From Rhizoclosmatium globosum (taxonomy: Eukaryota > Chytridiomycota > Chytridiomycetes > Chytridiales > Chytriomycetaceae): DNA of 64,000 bases. This document shows positions 47,038-57,344 of the stretch, piece after piece. Numbering within the stretch: position 1 is the stretch's first letter; the number at the start of each line of letters is the position of its first letter. The stretch lies in NCBI GenBank assembly GCA_002104985.1, contig MCGO01000003.1, positions 124,001-188,000 of the forward strand, given 5' to 3'. Made by a program: the position numbers and the translations under genes. A model generated the notes under the pieces. It worked only from the letters and a program-made list of their open reading frames with translations, searched no databases and was not told the origin of the DNA.

Positions 47038-48015
47038 ATGCCAACCAATTTCGACCCAATCTTAACTTGTCGTCACAAGGCAGTTCCTCTTGCCATCAAC
47101 CTCACAGAAAGCCAGCGAAAAGCTATTACCTCCTTATATGCACAAGTGCCAACCATCTTGGCGTCTCTATCACTTCCCGCCGAAGAGGTATCAATCCTCT
47201 CCAAATGGGCAGACGAAGGAACCTGTCGCCGAGTCCTCAATGCCGTCAACTTTCAACCAGAAGCTGCTATCACACGACTGAAAGCTACGATGAAGTGGTA
47301 AGACGCTTGCCTCTGACAAGTTGACATAACAAGCTAAGAAAACCTGCTCTCTACCAATATCCCACCCACGCCCCAAACACTTTGCTTCCCACACCACAAA
47401 CCAAATAATAGGCGCTCAGAATTTAAACCCGACCGAATCTCTCCAATGGAAATAGAAGTAGAGGCCCAATCCGGCAAGATCTTCCTAACGGCTTTGACCG
47501 CAAGGTCGTCCCATCCTCATTGGAATCCAACGACTCGACGTTACAAGAACATATGACCGATACCTCAAACTATGCGTATACATGACGGAAAAGGCAATCG
47601 CAATCATGCCACAAGGTGTCGAGAAACTTGCCCTTTTCCTCGACAATTCCGGATTGGGACTCATGAACGGCCCGCCAATGTCCTTTCTCACTAAATTTGT
47701 GGGAATTATGGACGCGCATTATCCGGGGCGGTTGGGAGTTGTATCTTGATTCATCCCTCTTGGTTCGTTACTTCAGTATACGCCCTTATTTCACCGTTCT
47801 TGGACGATTATCAGAAATCGAAAGTGTATTTTGCAAATCCGGAGAAAGATGGGAAGCATGTTGAAAAAAGGCATGGGGATATTAAAGAGATTGGGGGCTG
47901 GACGAATTTGGGGGATTGGGTTTCAAGTGAAGACTTACTGGTACAGTATGGAGGGACGTGTACGTTTGAATATCGGCATGATTTATTGGCCAAAGCTCGT
48001 TTCAATTACGGATAG
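47038..48015 (+). CDS. Sec14/CRAL-TRIO lipid-transfer protein 3
   Basis: More divergent copy. Exon 1 codes MPTNFDPILTCRHKAVPLAI and the N-helix block CRRVLNAVNFQPEAAITRL. One intron (about 47300-47411) precedes RSEFKPDRISPMEIEVEAQ. The CRAL-TRIO core follows: TYDRYLKLCVYMTEKAIAIM, LALFLDNSGLGLMNGPPMSF, IMDAHYPGRLGV, LIHPSWFVTSVYALISPFLD, then GGWTNLGDWVSSEDLLVQYG. Frame breaks at about 47490-47510 and 47742. The loss of the acidic insert and the short C-terminus distinguish it from copies 1 and 2. Confidence 0.78.
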
Positions 48016-48112
48016 GGAAGAGTAATCAATAAATTGATTGATTAATTATGACCATGTTTGGTGTTTGGGAGGCGAACTGCCGCTTCCCCCAATTGAATTT
48101 TTGGAAACTTTC

Positions 48113-48619
48113 ATGATGCTTGCTCTTGTGCTTGCCGCCGCCTCCTTCGCAACTGCTCAAGTAGCACCTCAATTGAACGGACAAACAGTAGTTCTTCTGT
48201 TCACTAGTACTTTCAATGGCGCTTCAACTCCGCAATGCCTTAAGACCTGCATGACATCAAGTGGCTTTGTTGTTCCTTCCTCCGTTGAAAACGTTCAAGC
48301 TCTCTGTGCAAACTACTCTGCGTTCTCGTCGTGTCAGGTGTCTGGCTGTTCGGCCGCTGATGCAACGACCTCGGCTGGGATTGTGAGTAGCTTTTGTTGG
48401 GCACACATCAACAAGGTTCTAACCCCAAACACAGACTGTCAGCTGGCCCCAATATTGCACCGTTGCAGGTGTTCCTGTTGCAACTGCTCCGGCTGCTCCA
48501 GCTGTTCCTGTCCAAACTACTGCTGCCGCTGCTCCTGCTCCTGTTACCACACTAAGTCTGATGGTTTTAAGGCTCTTGCACTTGGAGTTGCCACCGTTGC
48601 CTCCATTTTCCTTTTCTGA
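48113..48619 (+). CDS. CFEM-like six-Cys protein with signal peptide and GPI-type tail
   Basis: The only member of this set with an unmistakable signal peptide (MMLALVLAAASFATAQ) together with the shared tail (KSDGFKALALGVATVASIFLF). The module is TPQCLKTC, VQALC, SSCQVSGC, WPQYC, spacing C-x3-C-x18-C-x8-C-x4-C-x18-C. The intron (GTGAGT...CAACACAG type) falls 11 residues after the fifth Cys, the same position as in the genes at 22912 and 25270. A Val/Ala/Pro/Thr stalk follows. One base is missing just before the tail (about 48552). It sits inside the Sec14-like tandem array. Confidence 0.72.
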   Translation: MMLALVLAAASFATAQVAPQLNGQTVVLLFTSTFNGASTPQCLKTCMTSSGFVVPSSVENVQALCANYSAFSSCQVSGCSAADATTSAGIVSSFCWAHINKVLTPNTDCQLAPILHRCRCSCCNCSGCSSCSCPNYCCRCSCSCYHTKSDGFKALALGVATVASIFLF

Positions 48620-48648
48620 TTATGCATTCACTTATTCATTTAGATACA

Positions 48649-48654
48649 AATAAA
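48649..48654 (+). terminator. Poly(A) signal AATAAA
   Basis: AATAAA hexamer 29 nt after the stop of the CFEM-like gene. Confidence 0.5.
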
Positions 48655-48722
48655 GTAAAATTCCTGTGGCTGACTCTTGGATTCTGTGTTCAATAACCGA
48701 CTGATCTCCTCCCAAACCAGAA

Positions 48723-49601
48723 ATGCTCCAAGTCAAGAACGGGGCCGCCGTCAACACCGCGCCCATCTTCGAATGCACCAAGCCGATCGCGCCGCCGCCC
48801 TCGTACACTCCGGCGCAGCTTGACCAGGGAAGGAACTGCTCGGCGAAGTGCCCTTCATCATCGACGATCTCCAAGGCGACGTGTCCCCCGCCGACCGCGA
48901 GCGCCTCTCCGCCTGGGCAACCGAGGCGAATGCAACAGATTCATGCGTGCGACAAAGTGGGACTTGAAAGCATCGCGAAAGAGACTGGCCGACACGATCC
49001 AATGGCGCTTCGATTACAAGCCTGATCTCATTGATCCCGCTCAGATCGAGTGCGAAGGGTAACTGGCCGCTCGTACATTAGCGGTTTCGATAAGGGCGGC
49101 CATCCGATGCTGTTCCTTGTTCCATCGAACCCAAAGGTTGCTGATAGCAACTACGATCGTGCAATTCGTTTCTCTGTGTATATGCTTGAACGTGCGATTC
49201 GACTCATGCCTGAAGGAGTGGAACGTCTGGACTTGATCATTGACTATGAGAATGTGACAAGAGCGACAGCTACGCCCCTCAGTGTTTCTCTGAAGTACCT
49301 CAACATCTTCTCAAGTCATTATCCAGAGCGTTTGAATATGGGTATTATGATCAACCCGTCATGGTACTTGCCATTCTTTTTGGGACTCTTGAGTCCGTTC
49401 ATGGATCCAGTCACAAAGAGCAAGATCAATATGGTCAATTTGAAGGATACTTCGCCTTCTACAGGAACTACCAAGGGAACTGGTGGCTGGATCAAGATTT
49501 TGGATTATATTGACGAGGACCAGTTACCAACCCGTTATGGAGGAACATTTGAGTTTCAGTATGAACATGAAACTTATTGGCCAAAGCTTATTGCCATGTA
49601 A
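48723..49601 (+). CDS. Sec14/CRAL-TRIO lipid-transfer protein 4
   Basis: Starts MLQVKNGAAVNTAPIFECTK, matching the start of copy 1. N-helix block NCNRFMRATKWDLKASRKRL, then YKPDLIDPAQIECEG and TGRSYISGFDKGGHPMLFLV. DLIIDYENVTRATATPLSVS, SSHYPERLNMGIMINPSWYL and LSPFMDPVTKSKINMVN follow, and the C-terminus is LPTRYGGTFEFQYEHETYWP. No intron. Three one-base breaks (about 48830, 48935, 49060) in the first third; from 49062 on the frame is clean. Closest to copy 1. Confidence 0.8.
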
Positions 49602-49676
49602 GAGTCTGATAAGTTCGATTGGGTGAGATTCACAAATAGAATCAGTTGTTTTTACTTCAGAGTGTTGAGAAAAATG

Positions 49677-49682
49677 AATAAA
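49677..49682 (+). terminator. Poly(A) signal AATAAA
   Basis: AATAAA hexamer 75 nt after the stop of Sec14-like gene 4, close to the 3' end of convergent CFAP100. Confidence 0.4.
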
Positions 49683-49757
49683 GATTATTTCAAAAGAATT
49701 ATGCAAAGGAAAAGTAGTACTCGAGATCTTCTTCCTCTTTCTGTGATTGGGCAAGTG

Positions 49758-52010
49758 TTAACCACAGATAACATTCAAGACCATCAAACCAACCTTTTTG
49801 GTAAATTCTTCCTTCTTTTTCTTCTTTTGCGGAGGTGCTGATCGGAATACAACAGGTTTTCCGACCTGAAATGTGATTGTTAACGCAGTTGTGGAGAATT
49901 CCGACCCTTACCTTCTTCTTGACAGGGGCCTTGGCTCGCTCCAAAGCAATCTGAACACGCTTTTCTTGCAAAGCTCTTTGAGTTTCCATCTTTTCTTCAC
50001 GAAGTCGTCTTCGTCGCTCTTTGTCTTTGGTCTATTTCCTGACATCAGTACTTCACGTCTTAAAGACAAAGCTCGCTACCTTCTCAGCCTGTTCCACTTT
50101 ATCTCTTGGCATTCCTTCGATAGTCTCAAACAGATGTTCAAGTTTGTTTTCAATGTTGGTCAACATTTGAAGTGTGTTCAAGTTTGCGTCGCTGTCTCCA
50201 ATGCATTTGCGGTATACTTCTTTGACTTTGTGGTTCAAATCTTCGAGGAGCTTTTCTTGGGATTCCACACCAACAAGACCCGTCGAAAACATTTTTGCAC
50301 GGTCTTCTAATTGCCGTGCCTTTTCCTCTTCCCGCTCAATTGCGGTGTTTAGGAAATCAATTTGCTGGGTCAAGCTTTGAGTCTCTTTCTCCATCCGTGC
50401 TTCTGTCTCTACAATCTTTTGTTTCAGTTCTTCAAGCGTCTCCTCCGTTTCTTGACAGTTTTGAATCAATGCCAGGTTATTCTCCTCGAGCTCAGCAAAA
50501 ATATCCAAAAGCTGTTGAGGAGTCTTGAAGAACAGGAGAGCTTCGTCTTCTTCATTCCAATACTCATCGTCAAAGTCGAATTCTTCTTCTGCTGCCTCGT
50601 CCGCATCTTCGACTTCGTCTGCTTCTCCTGAACCCTCTGTATCTGGTCTAATTTTTGCATTTTTGGTCTTTTTTGAGGAACCCCTGTTTCCTCCAGATTT
50701 CCCTGCTGCGTTGCTGTACCTAGGCCCTCCAGCTCCCGCACTTCCATCTTCAGAACCACCTTTCTTCCGTCCATTATCAGTAAGATATTTCTATACGTTT
50801 TTCGTTGATTTAGTGCAATTCACCTTCACTTGCACAACACTCACTGGTTTCTTGACTTTCAAGTTCTCTTCAAAAAACTCCTTGGGTGTAAGTTTATCCA
50901 AGAACTGTCTGTATTTTTGCAGATCTTTGAGTTGGTCTTCGTTCTTACTCATGTCGCTTCGAATCGTCATGATTTGAACGTTGAGCTTTTTGATTTCCTG
51001 GATTTTCTCTAGCTTGGCCTTGGTCTCCAATTCAGCTCTATGTTCAACTGTAACACGTCGCAATGAAATTAGCAGTGATATTACTTTTTGATAGCCTCTA
51101 CGGAATTCTTGTCGTTCTCCTTCAAGAATGCGTCGAATTTCGCTGCATCTTCTTCCAGGGCTTTCTCATCGTCAAGAAGTTTTTGCTCTTCGGCCTATTT
51201 CCATTGTAAGATGGTCATTTGGTACTCCGAAGATGCAAACCTGCGCAATTTCCTCCAACTTTCGCATTTCTTGTCTCTTTACACCCAAAGCATATTGGAC
51301 AAGGAACATTTCACGTTTCTTGGCGATGAAATCGTGAAGGTTTTCTTTCCCAAAATGCTTGTCGGCTGTTGTGTATCACTGTCAGTCCATACTTAAGAAC
51401 GTATTTTCTCACCTCTAGTCTGCCGGTTAATCAAGATCTTATCCGCGTCCCTCTTCCTCAATTTATCATAGAAGTCCACGTCGTCGCTTTCTTCCGCCAG
51501 CAAATCCTTGAAATTCTTTCGTTGCGTCACATTCTTTTCATAGATCCTCATGTGTTTCATCTTTTCCTTGGCCTAACGTAATAGAAACCCTGAGTTATTT
51601 TGTTGTGTTGTTGAGAACGGAATCATCGACAGACCTCAGACTTCTGCCTCCGCTCCTCTTCCCTCATTGCAAACACTTCCATGTCAGAAGGCATATGAAA
51701 CGGATTCTTTTTGGTGGTTGGAGAATTGGTTCCGCGGTTTCTGGAGGCGTTGTTGGTGCTTGCGGAAAGTTGTCCTTCATTTGTGATTTCTGGGAGCTTA
51801 AGGATTTTACTTCGCGGTGATGCTAATTTTCACGTCAGTTCTTCGTCGATAATGACAGATTGAGTTGGCTCTCACGCGTGATTTTAGGAACTATTGCTGT
51901 TTGGTTGGTTTCCTCTAAATGAGTATTGTCAGAAAGCGGGTGAGAGTAGCTATTGATTTAACCTGTGCGCCAAAGTTCAGAGGCTGCGGAGAAGCAGCTG
52001 TTGTCGCCAT
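49758..52010 (-). CDS. CFAP100: CFAP100 / CCDC37 (MIA1-like) axonemal coiled-coil protein
   Basis: CFAP100 with CFAP73 forms the modifier-of-inner-arms complex of the ciliary axoneme and regulates dynein f. Exon 1 codes MATTAASPQPLNFGAQ. Further exons carry a basic coiled-coil region, then the DUF4200 block NEDQLKDLQKYRQFLDKLTP. Later come EVYRKCIGDSDANLNTLQML, NIENKLEHLFETIEGMP, then a KEKERR-type basic helix and GKPVVFRSAPPQKKKKK near the end. The order of these blocks matches CCDC37. About nine short introns, few frame problems. The gene implies motile flagella, consistent with a zoospore stage. Its start is 86 bp from the divergent 2OG oxygenase start. Confidence 0.85.
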
Positions 52011-52096
52011 AACTGAGGGAATATAACAGCACGACTCCTTTGTGTGGCAATCTTTGAAATCACGTGAATAGAAAAGGAGGCAAAAAGAAAAGTGAA
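52011..52096. promoter_or_regulatory. Bidirectional promoter between CFAP100 and the 2OG oxygenase
   Basis: Only 86 bp separate two divergent start codons, so the two core promoters and leaders must overlap here. No TATA box is evident. Confidence 0.5.
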
Positions 52097-53689
52097 ATGG
52101 TGAGTTTGTGAATACCGCGAACCTTCCTTGATGTAGATTACAGGGAAAGACAGGAAAGCAGAGAAAGAAGCTCAAGCAGATGCATGCTGTTGAGACGGCT
52201 GCCGTGGGAAGCAAACGGCATTTGGACGATCAGCTTGACTCGGATGCAGAGGACATCGAGGAGTCTATAGCAACCGTCGGTACAATGAAAGTAGCTGCAT
52301 CAGACTTGGCAACGACGGTGAAGCTCTTGACGGCGCTCGGAGCTGCTCCAGAGGCGATGAAGGCTCCCGTGTTCAAACCACTGCGTGCTGTTCTCCACAC
52401 TTTGCGACAACAGGCTGCGTCTCAAGCTGGAATCGGAGCGGGATCGTCGTTGGCGGGGAAGGTTTCAGACGCTATCTCAGATCAGGTTTGTGTAGAGTCA
52501 TCGTGAGTTGGTGTCGCTCACAACCTTCTAGAGATGGCAAGATGCGATGGATGTTCTTTCGGAAATGCGAGCTCAGAAGCAGTTTCCGAAACTGGGAGCT
52601 CTTCAGCGTTGGGTCCGAGACTGTGATGCGGCTGCGAACACTACAACCCAACAACGCGACCAAGTTGTCATGAGAGTATTAGACGCTGTATTACGAACTG
52701 CCGATCCAACAACTGTTGGTGCTTTAGCTGCGTTTACTCCTGTACATGAGTTGAAACAGATACCTGTTGTTCATGGCCTCAAAATGCTTGGAACCTGGGA
52801 CCCTTATCCTGAATCTAAGCGATCTGAGTCTTGTAAAGTAATCCAATCTGGTCGTATGGTTGAGCCAAGTGAAAAGGAAGTAGCACACTACAAGCCAATG
52901 CTCAAAGTCATCTGCGAAGAGAATGGAGAAGAACGCCGCCCACCTAACCATTATCCCATGACGATTTACACGTCAATTCCATCCATCATCAATTACAATG
53001 AAAACTTGCAGCAATCACGCTTGAACGCGCCAATTCTCCCTGAGACCTTTGTAATTCAGAACTTACTGAGTCTGGATGAATGTCGCCAAATATTAACTGC
53101 AGCTGAATCCGTTGGTTTCACACCCGATGAACCAGTTGTTGATACCGCAAACAACCGAAGCATTCTCGCCCACAATGTCATTTGGCTGACTGACCCAAAA
53201 CTCACCAAAATCATTGAAGACCGTGCACGTCCTCACCTTCCCCCCACTATGCCTGATGATGGAGACACGCTTGCCTTGAACAGTGCGAATCCACGTGTTT
53301 TGGAGGGAATTAACCCACGATGGCGTATCTATCGTTACGTTCCTGGTGCAATCTATCGTCCCCACATTGACGGTGGTTGGCCAAAGTCTGAATATGACGT
53401 GGAAACAGAAACCTACACGTTTGATGCTTCGGGTGGAACAACATGGTCCCGGTTGACGTTTTTGATTTATCTCAATGAGGGTTTTAAAGGAGGTGAAACG
53501 ACCTATTTTGTTCCTTCAAAGGACGCGGTTGGTGTTATGGATGCCAAGAGTGTTGTGCCCCGTGCTGGATGTGCCATGGTGTTCCCTCACGGATCAGTGA
53601 AAGGGAACTTGTTGCATGAAGGAAGCGGTGTGTTGGAGGGGGTCAAGTATATTGCCCGAACCGATGTTTTGTACCGAAAAGCAGCGTAA
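52097..53689 (+). CDS. 2-oxoglutarate/Fe(II) oxygenase, prolyl-4-hydroxylase-like
   Basis: The first exon is only the ATG (52097-52099), followed by an intron 52100-52143 (GTGAGT...TTACAG) and GKTGKQRKKLKQ, a basic, possibly nuclear N-terminus. A second intron (about 52483-52531) precedes RWQDAMDVL. The catalytic domain (about 53040-53680) has RYVPGAIYRPHIDGGW (His-x-Asp iron ligands), RLTFLIYLNEGFKGGETTYF, PRAGCAMVFPHGS and LLHEGSGVLEGVKYIARTDV (distal His, and Lys/Arg for 2-oxoglutarate). The enzyme would hydroxylate protein or small-molecule substrates; the substrate is unknown. The N-terminal 250 residues are not recognised. Stop is 22 bp from the stop of the convergent gene. Confidence 0.85.
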
Positions 53690-53711
53690 TAAAGTGGTAT
53701 TTTGGCTTTAA

Positions 53712-54390
53712 TCACAGCAGGTAGACAAGGCCGAAGGGAATCAAAACTCCAATAGTCACGGTCGAAAGAACAAATACCGCAAACACAATCATATTGTTTG
53801 TTGTGGGTGAAGGGGACAGGGTTCCAATAGCCCTTTCAGATGAAGTCTGTGGATGATAGGTCAGTGTTAAAACATTTAGCAAGGACATTACTCGCCATCA
53901 AAGAACAAATCATGTTGAATAGGTCAAGCTGAAGCTTGAACCATACACTCCAAGTTGATGGCAGACGATTGTAAAACATGTGATATTTCCAGCCATCTGA
54001 AGCAAAGTCGACGATAGACTCAGATGTGAAGTTATATGACTCCTTGTATGTCCATATCATTCCTTGCTGCAGAAGCTTTACCGTCGGGTAGTTTTGGACT
54101 TCGAGGAGAGCTGCGATTCGAGTGTTCTCAGTTGCATCAATCAGCGCCATATTTATCCAGTTGAATTATGCCAATGCAGCGATGAATTTCCCTGTGGACT
54201 GTTAGTATGATGGTAGATTCGAGTAATGATAGCCAACCTGCAGCTTTTGCGCAATCTCAGGCTCCCACCGTTGGAGCAGGTCCTTGGAGTATGGACATTG
54301 CCAGCTTTTTCCTGCAGCATGTACAGCTACAAGCCAATTGCCTTGATAAAGAAGGGTCATGTTGACATCAGAGATTGTGAAAGTGGGCAT
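53712..54390 (-). CDS. Thioredoxin-fold transmembrane protein (TMX-like) without CxxC
   Basis: Three exons. Exon 1: MPTFTISDVNMTLLYQGNWL then VAVHAAGKSWQCPYSKDLL, the position of the redox site in thioredoxin-fold proteins, here with a single Cys (QCPYS). Exon 2: MALIDATENTRIAALLEVQN, YPTVKLLQQGMIWTY and YNFTSESIVDFASDGW, the typical second half with the cis-Pro region. Exon 3: a short Ser/Thr/Pro linker and a C-terminal membrane segment (MIVFAVFVLSTVTIGVLIPF). It resembles the ER TMX family but lacks CxxC and an obvious signal peptide. A stop at about 54165 lies between exons 1 and 2 and is probably a base error or an alternative acceptor. Confidence 0.6.
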
Positions 54391-54738
54391 TTTTCGATAG
54401 AATTAGAGAGAGAAGAAAGAGAAAGGAGAAGAAAGAACAAAATGACACAGACCAAACTATTCAAAAATGACATCTAGTTAATTTTGTAAATACTGTCTTG
54501 ATCGCAAATGGGCTGAAGTATGGAAGTAAACTCTTGCGTGTAATGTGCAAAGGGAAAGCAATTCTCAATTATCTGCCTTTCGAATGACCAACCATCGAAA
54601 AGTGTGAAACAAGCTGGCGATCCTGGATCGCGTGACATCAACGTTGGAAATGGGAGGCATGAATCACCAGAAATTGGATGCATCATTTCCTGTCAGCTTT
54701 CCAACAAAAGTTCCGGATCGAAAACAACAACCCAAAAA
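54391..54738. other. Divergent intergenic region, TMX-like / TRP5
   Basis: About 350 bases, A-rich next to the TMX-like start. It should hold both promoters. An open frame joins into TRP5 from 54604, but the ATG at 54739 matches the conserved N-terminus best. Confidence 0.4.
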
Positions 54739-57273
54739 ATGGCTGCCCGACTTACTGCCGCCTTCGCTGCTGCTGCCGCCGACAAACGACCCGCATTCGT
54801 TACCTTTGTGACAGCCGGATATCCACACCCAGACGACTCTGTTGAGATTCTCCTTTCGCTGCAGCGCGGAGGAGCCGACGTGATCGAGGTCGGTGTTCCG
54901 TTCTCGGATCCACAGGCGGATGGTCCAACCATCGAAGAGGCCAGCTTGGTGCGTGTTCCCTTCGAGAGCGTTGTTGGGGCTCGTACCCTGACAACCCCGA
55001 GGCTTTTCGTTCCTTCACACTGACCCACCTGCCCCTTTAGGTTGCCCTCACTCATCAAATCAATGTCGACAAATGTCTGGAGCTCGTTGGCTCCGCAAGG
55101 GCCAAGGGTCTCACTGTTCCCGTTGTCTTCATGGGTTACTACAACCCATTCTTGATCTACGGCGAGAAGAAGCTGATGGCCGAGTGTGTCAAGGTCGGAG
55201 TGGACGGATTTATTGTCGTTGACTTGCCTCCAATTGAAGCTGTCAAGTTCAGAGGACTCTGCAGTGAATTTGGGTCCGTTCGATTCAAAACGGGAGGTTA
55301 TCTGTCAATCTAACCCCCTTCCAAAACACAGACTCAGTTACATTCCTCTCATCGCTCCATCTACTACCGATGCTCGTATCAAATCACTTACTTCTATTGC
55401 CGACTCTTTCATTTACCTTGTTTCTCGATTGGGAGTCACTGGAGCTCAAGCAACTGTTAGCGAAGGATTGGGTGACTTGCTTAAGCGTGTGAAAGCCCAC
55501 ACTACTCTTCCTATTGCCGTTGGATTTGGTGTCAGCAACAGAGAGCAATTCCTCCAGATTGGTGCTCAGTCTGAAGGTGTCGTTATCGGTTCCAAGATTA
55601 TCACAACATTGAAGAATGCTGGTACGGTCTATTTCAAGTATCTTTATGATGAAATAACGCTGCTGTAATGTAGAGCCATCTAAGCGTGCTGCTGCCGTTC
55701 AGGAATTCGCTACCTCAGTTACAGCCCGTACTGTTCCTCTTGGCCAAGGTAAGCAGCCACTTACCCTCCAAACTACTTCTAATATTTCTTTAAAGCTGGC
55801 GCTTCATTCGTTCACGCAAGCAGAGCCTCAGACGAAGCTCCAAAGAACATTCAAGTGAGTTACACTAAGTACCCTTATCTCAACCTTCCTCTGTCCACTA
55901 ACTCGTGATTTCCATCAGTCATCTCACATCCTCGAACCGCGTTTCGGAGATTTCGGAGGTCAATATGCCCCAGAAGCTCTCGTTGAGTGTTTAGATGAAT
56001 TTGAACGCGCATATGTTGCAATCAAGGATGACCCTAAGTTCTGGGAAGAGTTCCGTTCTCACTATGCGTACATGGGACGTCCAAGTTCGTTCCACAAGGC
56101 CGAAAGACTCACTGAGAAGGCTGGTGGTGCTCAGATTGGTTGAAGAGAGAAGACCTTAACCACACTGGATCCCACAAGATCAACAATGCTATGGGACAGA
56201 TTCTTCTGCTCTCCGTCTCGGAAAGAGAAGAATTATTGCTGAGACCGGGGCTGGTCAGCACGGTGTCGCTACTGCCACTGTTTGTGCCAAGTTCGGTCTT
56301 GACTGCACCATTTAATGGGAGCCGAAGATGTCGCAGACAAGCCTTGAACGTATTCAGAATCAAGCTCCTCGGAGCCAAGGTTGTTCCTGTTCACACTGGT
56401 TCCAAGACTTTGAAGGACGCCATCAACGAAGCCATGCGTGACTGGGTCACCAACGTCGAAACCACCCACTACTTGATTGGAAGTGCTATCGGACCACACC
56501 CATTCCCTCTTGTTGTCAGAGACTTCCAGTCCATTATTGGTCGTGAGGCTCGTGCCCAGATGTTGGAGCAGACTGGAAAATTGCCAGACGTTGTTATGGC
56601 TGTGTTGGAGGAGGTTCTAACTCTATTGGAATGTTCCATCCATTTGTTGAGGACAAGAGTGTGAGAATCATTGGTGTTGAAGCTGGAGGTGACGGTGTTG
56701 ACACTGAAAGGCACTCTGCTACCTTGACTGCTGGTACTCCTGGAGTCTTGCACGGTACAAGAACTTACTTGTTGCAGGATAAGGATGGTCAAATTATCGA
56801 GACTCACAGTATCAGTGCCGTAAGTTAAATCCAAAAGCAGTTTTCAGACAAATCCGCTGACTTTCTTTTAGGGTCTTGACTACCCAGGAGTCGGTCCAGA
56901 ACACGCTTGGTTGAAGGATTCTGGTCGTGCCGAATGTAAGTATCATTTTCTCGACTCAACAATTTGCTCACGACGTTGTATCCTTTTAGACATCGCTGCC
57001 ACTGATGCTGAAGCGCTCAAGGGTATCCGTCTCTTGTCTGAGACTGAAGGAATCATCCCAGCTCTTGAGACTGCCCACGCTATCTACAAGGCTTTCGAAA
57101 TGGCAAAAACTATGTCTGCCGACCAGAGCATTGCTATTTGCGTCTCTGGACGTGGTGACAAGGATGTCGTGTCAATCGCTGAGAACCTTCCCAAGTTTGG
57201 TGACCAGATTGGTTGGGATCTCAGATTTGAAGGGGACTTGAACAGCGCCCAGAATCCATCAATTCAGAAGTAA
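54739..57273 (+). CDS. TRP5: Bifunctional tryptophan synthase (alpha-beta fusion)
   Basis: Catalyses the last two steps of tryptophan synthesis: indole-3-glycerol phosphate to indole (alpha part) and indole plus serine to tryptophan (beta part, PLP). Alpha part: [38 protein letters not shown] (catalytic Glu), [32 protein letters not shown] linker leads to the beta part: [33 protein letters not shown] (PLP Lys after HTGS), [49 protein letters not shown] (phosphate loop) and [20 protein letters not shown]. At least six introns. Five one-base breaks cluster at 56138-56610 in invariant sequence. Since this is a biosynthetic enzyme with all catalytic motifs kept, these are best read as sequence errors. 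Confidence 0.92.
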
Positions 57274-57308
57274 ATGAAAAAGAAAAAGGATTCATTGTAT
57301 TAGTTGAA

Positions 57309-57314
57309 AATAAA
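57309..57314 (+). terminator. Poly(A) signal AATAAA
   Basis: AATAAA hexamer 35 nt after the TRP5 stop and 31 nt before the next ATG. Confidence 0.55.
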
Positions 57315-57344
57315 ATCGTTAAATATTGGTTTTTGGAAAGTTCA

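Noticed and set aside
48440..48570. Very Cys-rich peptide (CRCSCC...CSCSC) that looked like a metallothionein
   Set aside because: It is the +1 reading of a Val/Ala/Pro/Thr stalk (GTTCCTGTTGCA repeats) in the CFEM-like gene; the in-frame reading links the module to the conserved tail.
54739..57273. TRP5 as a pseudogene
   Set aside because: All catalytic motifs are kept and the breaks are single missing bases that restore perfect conservation when allowed for; many unrelated genes show the same pattern.
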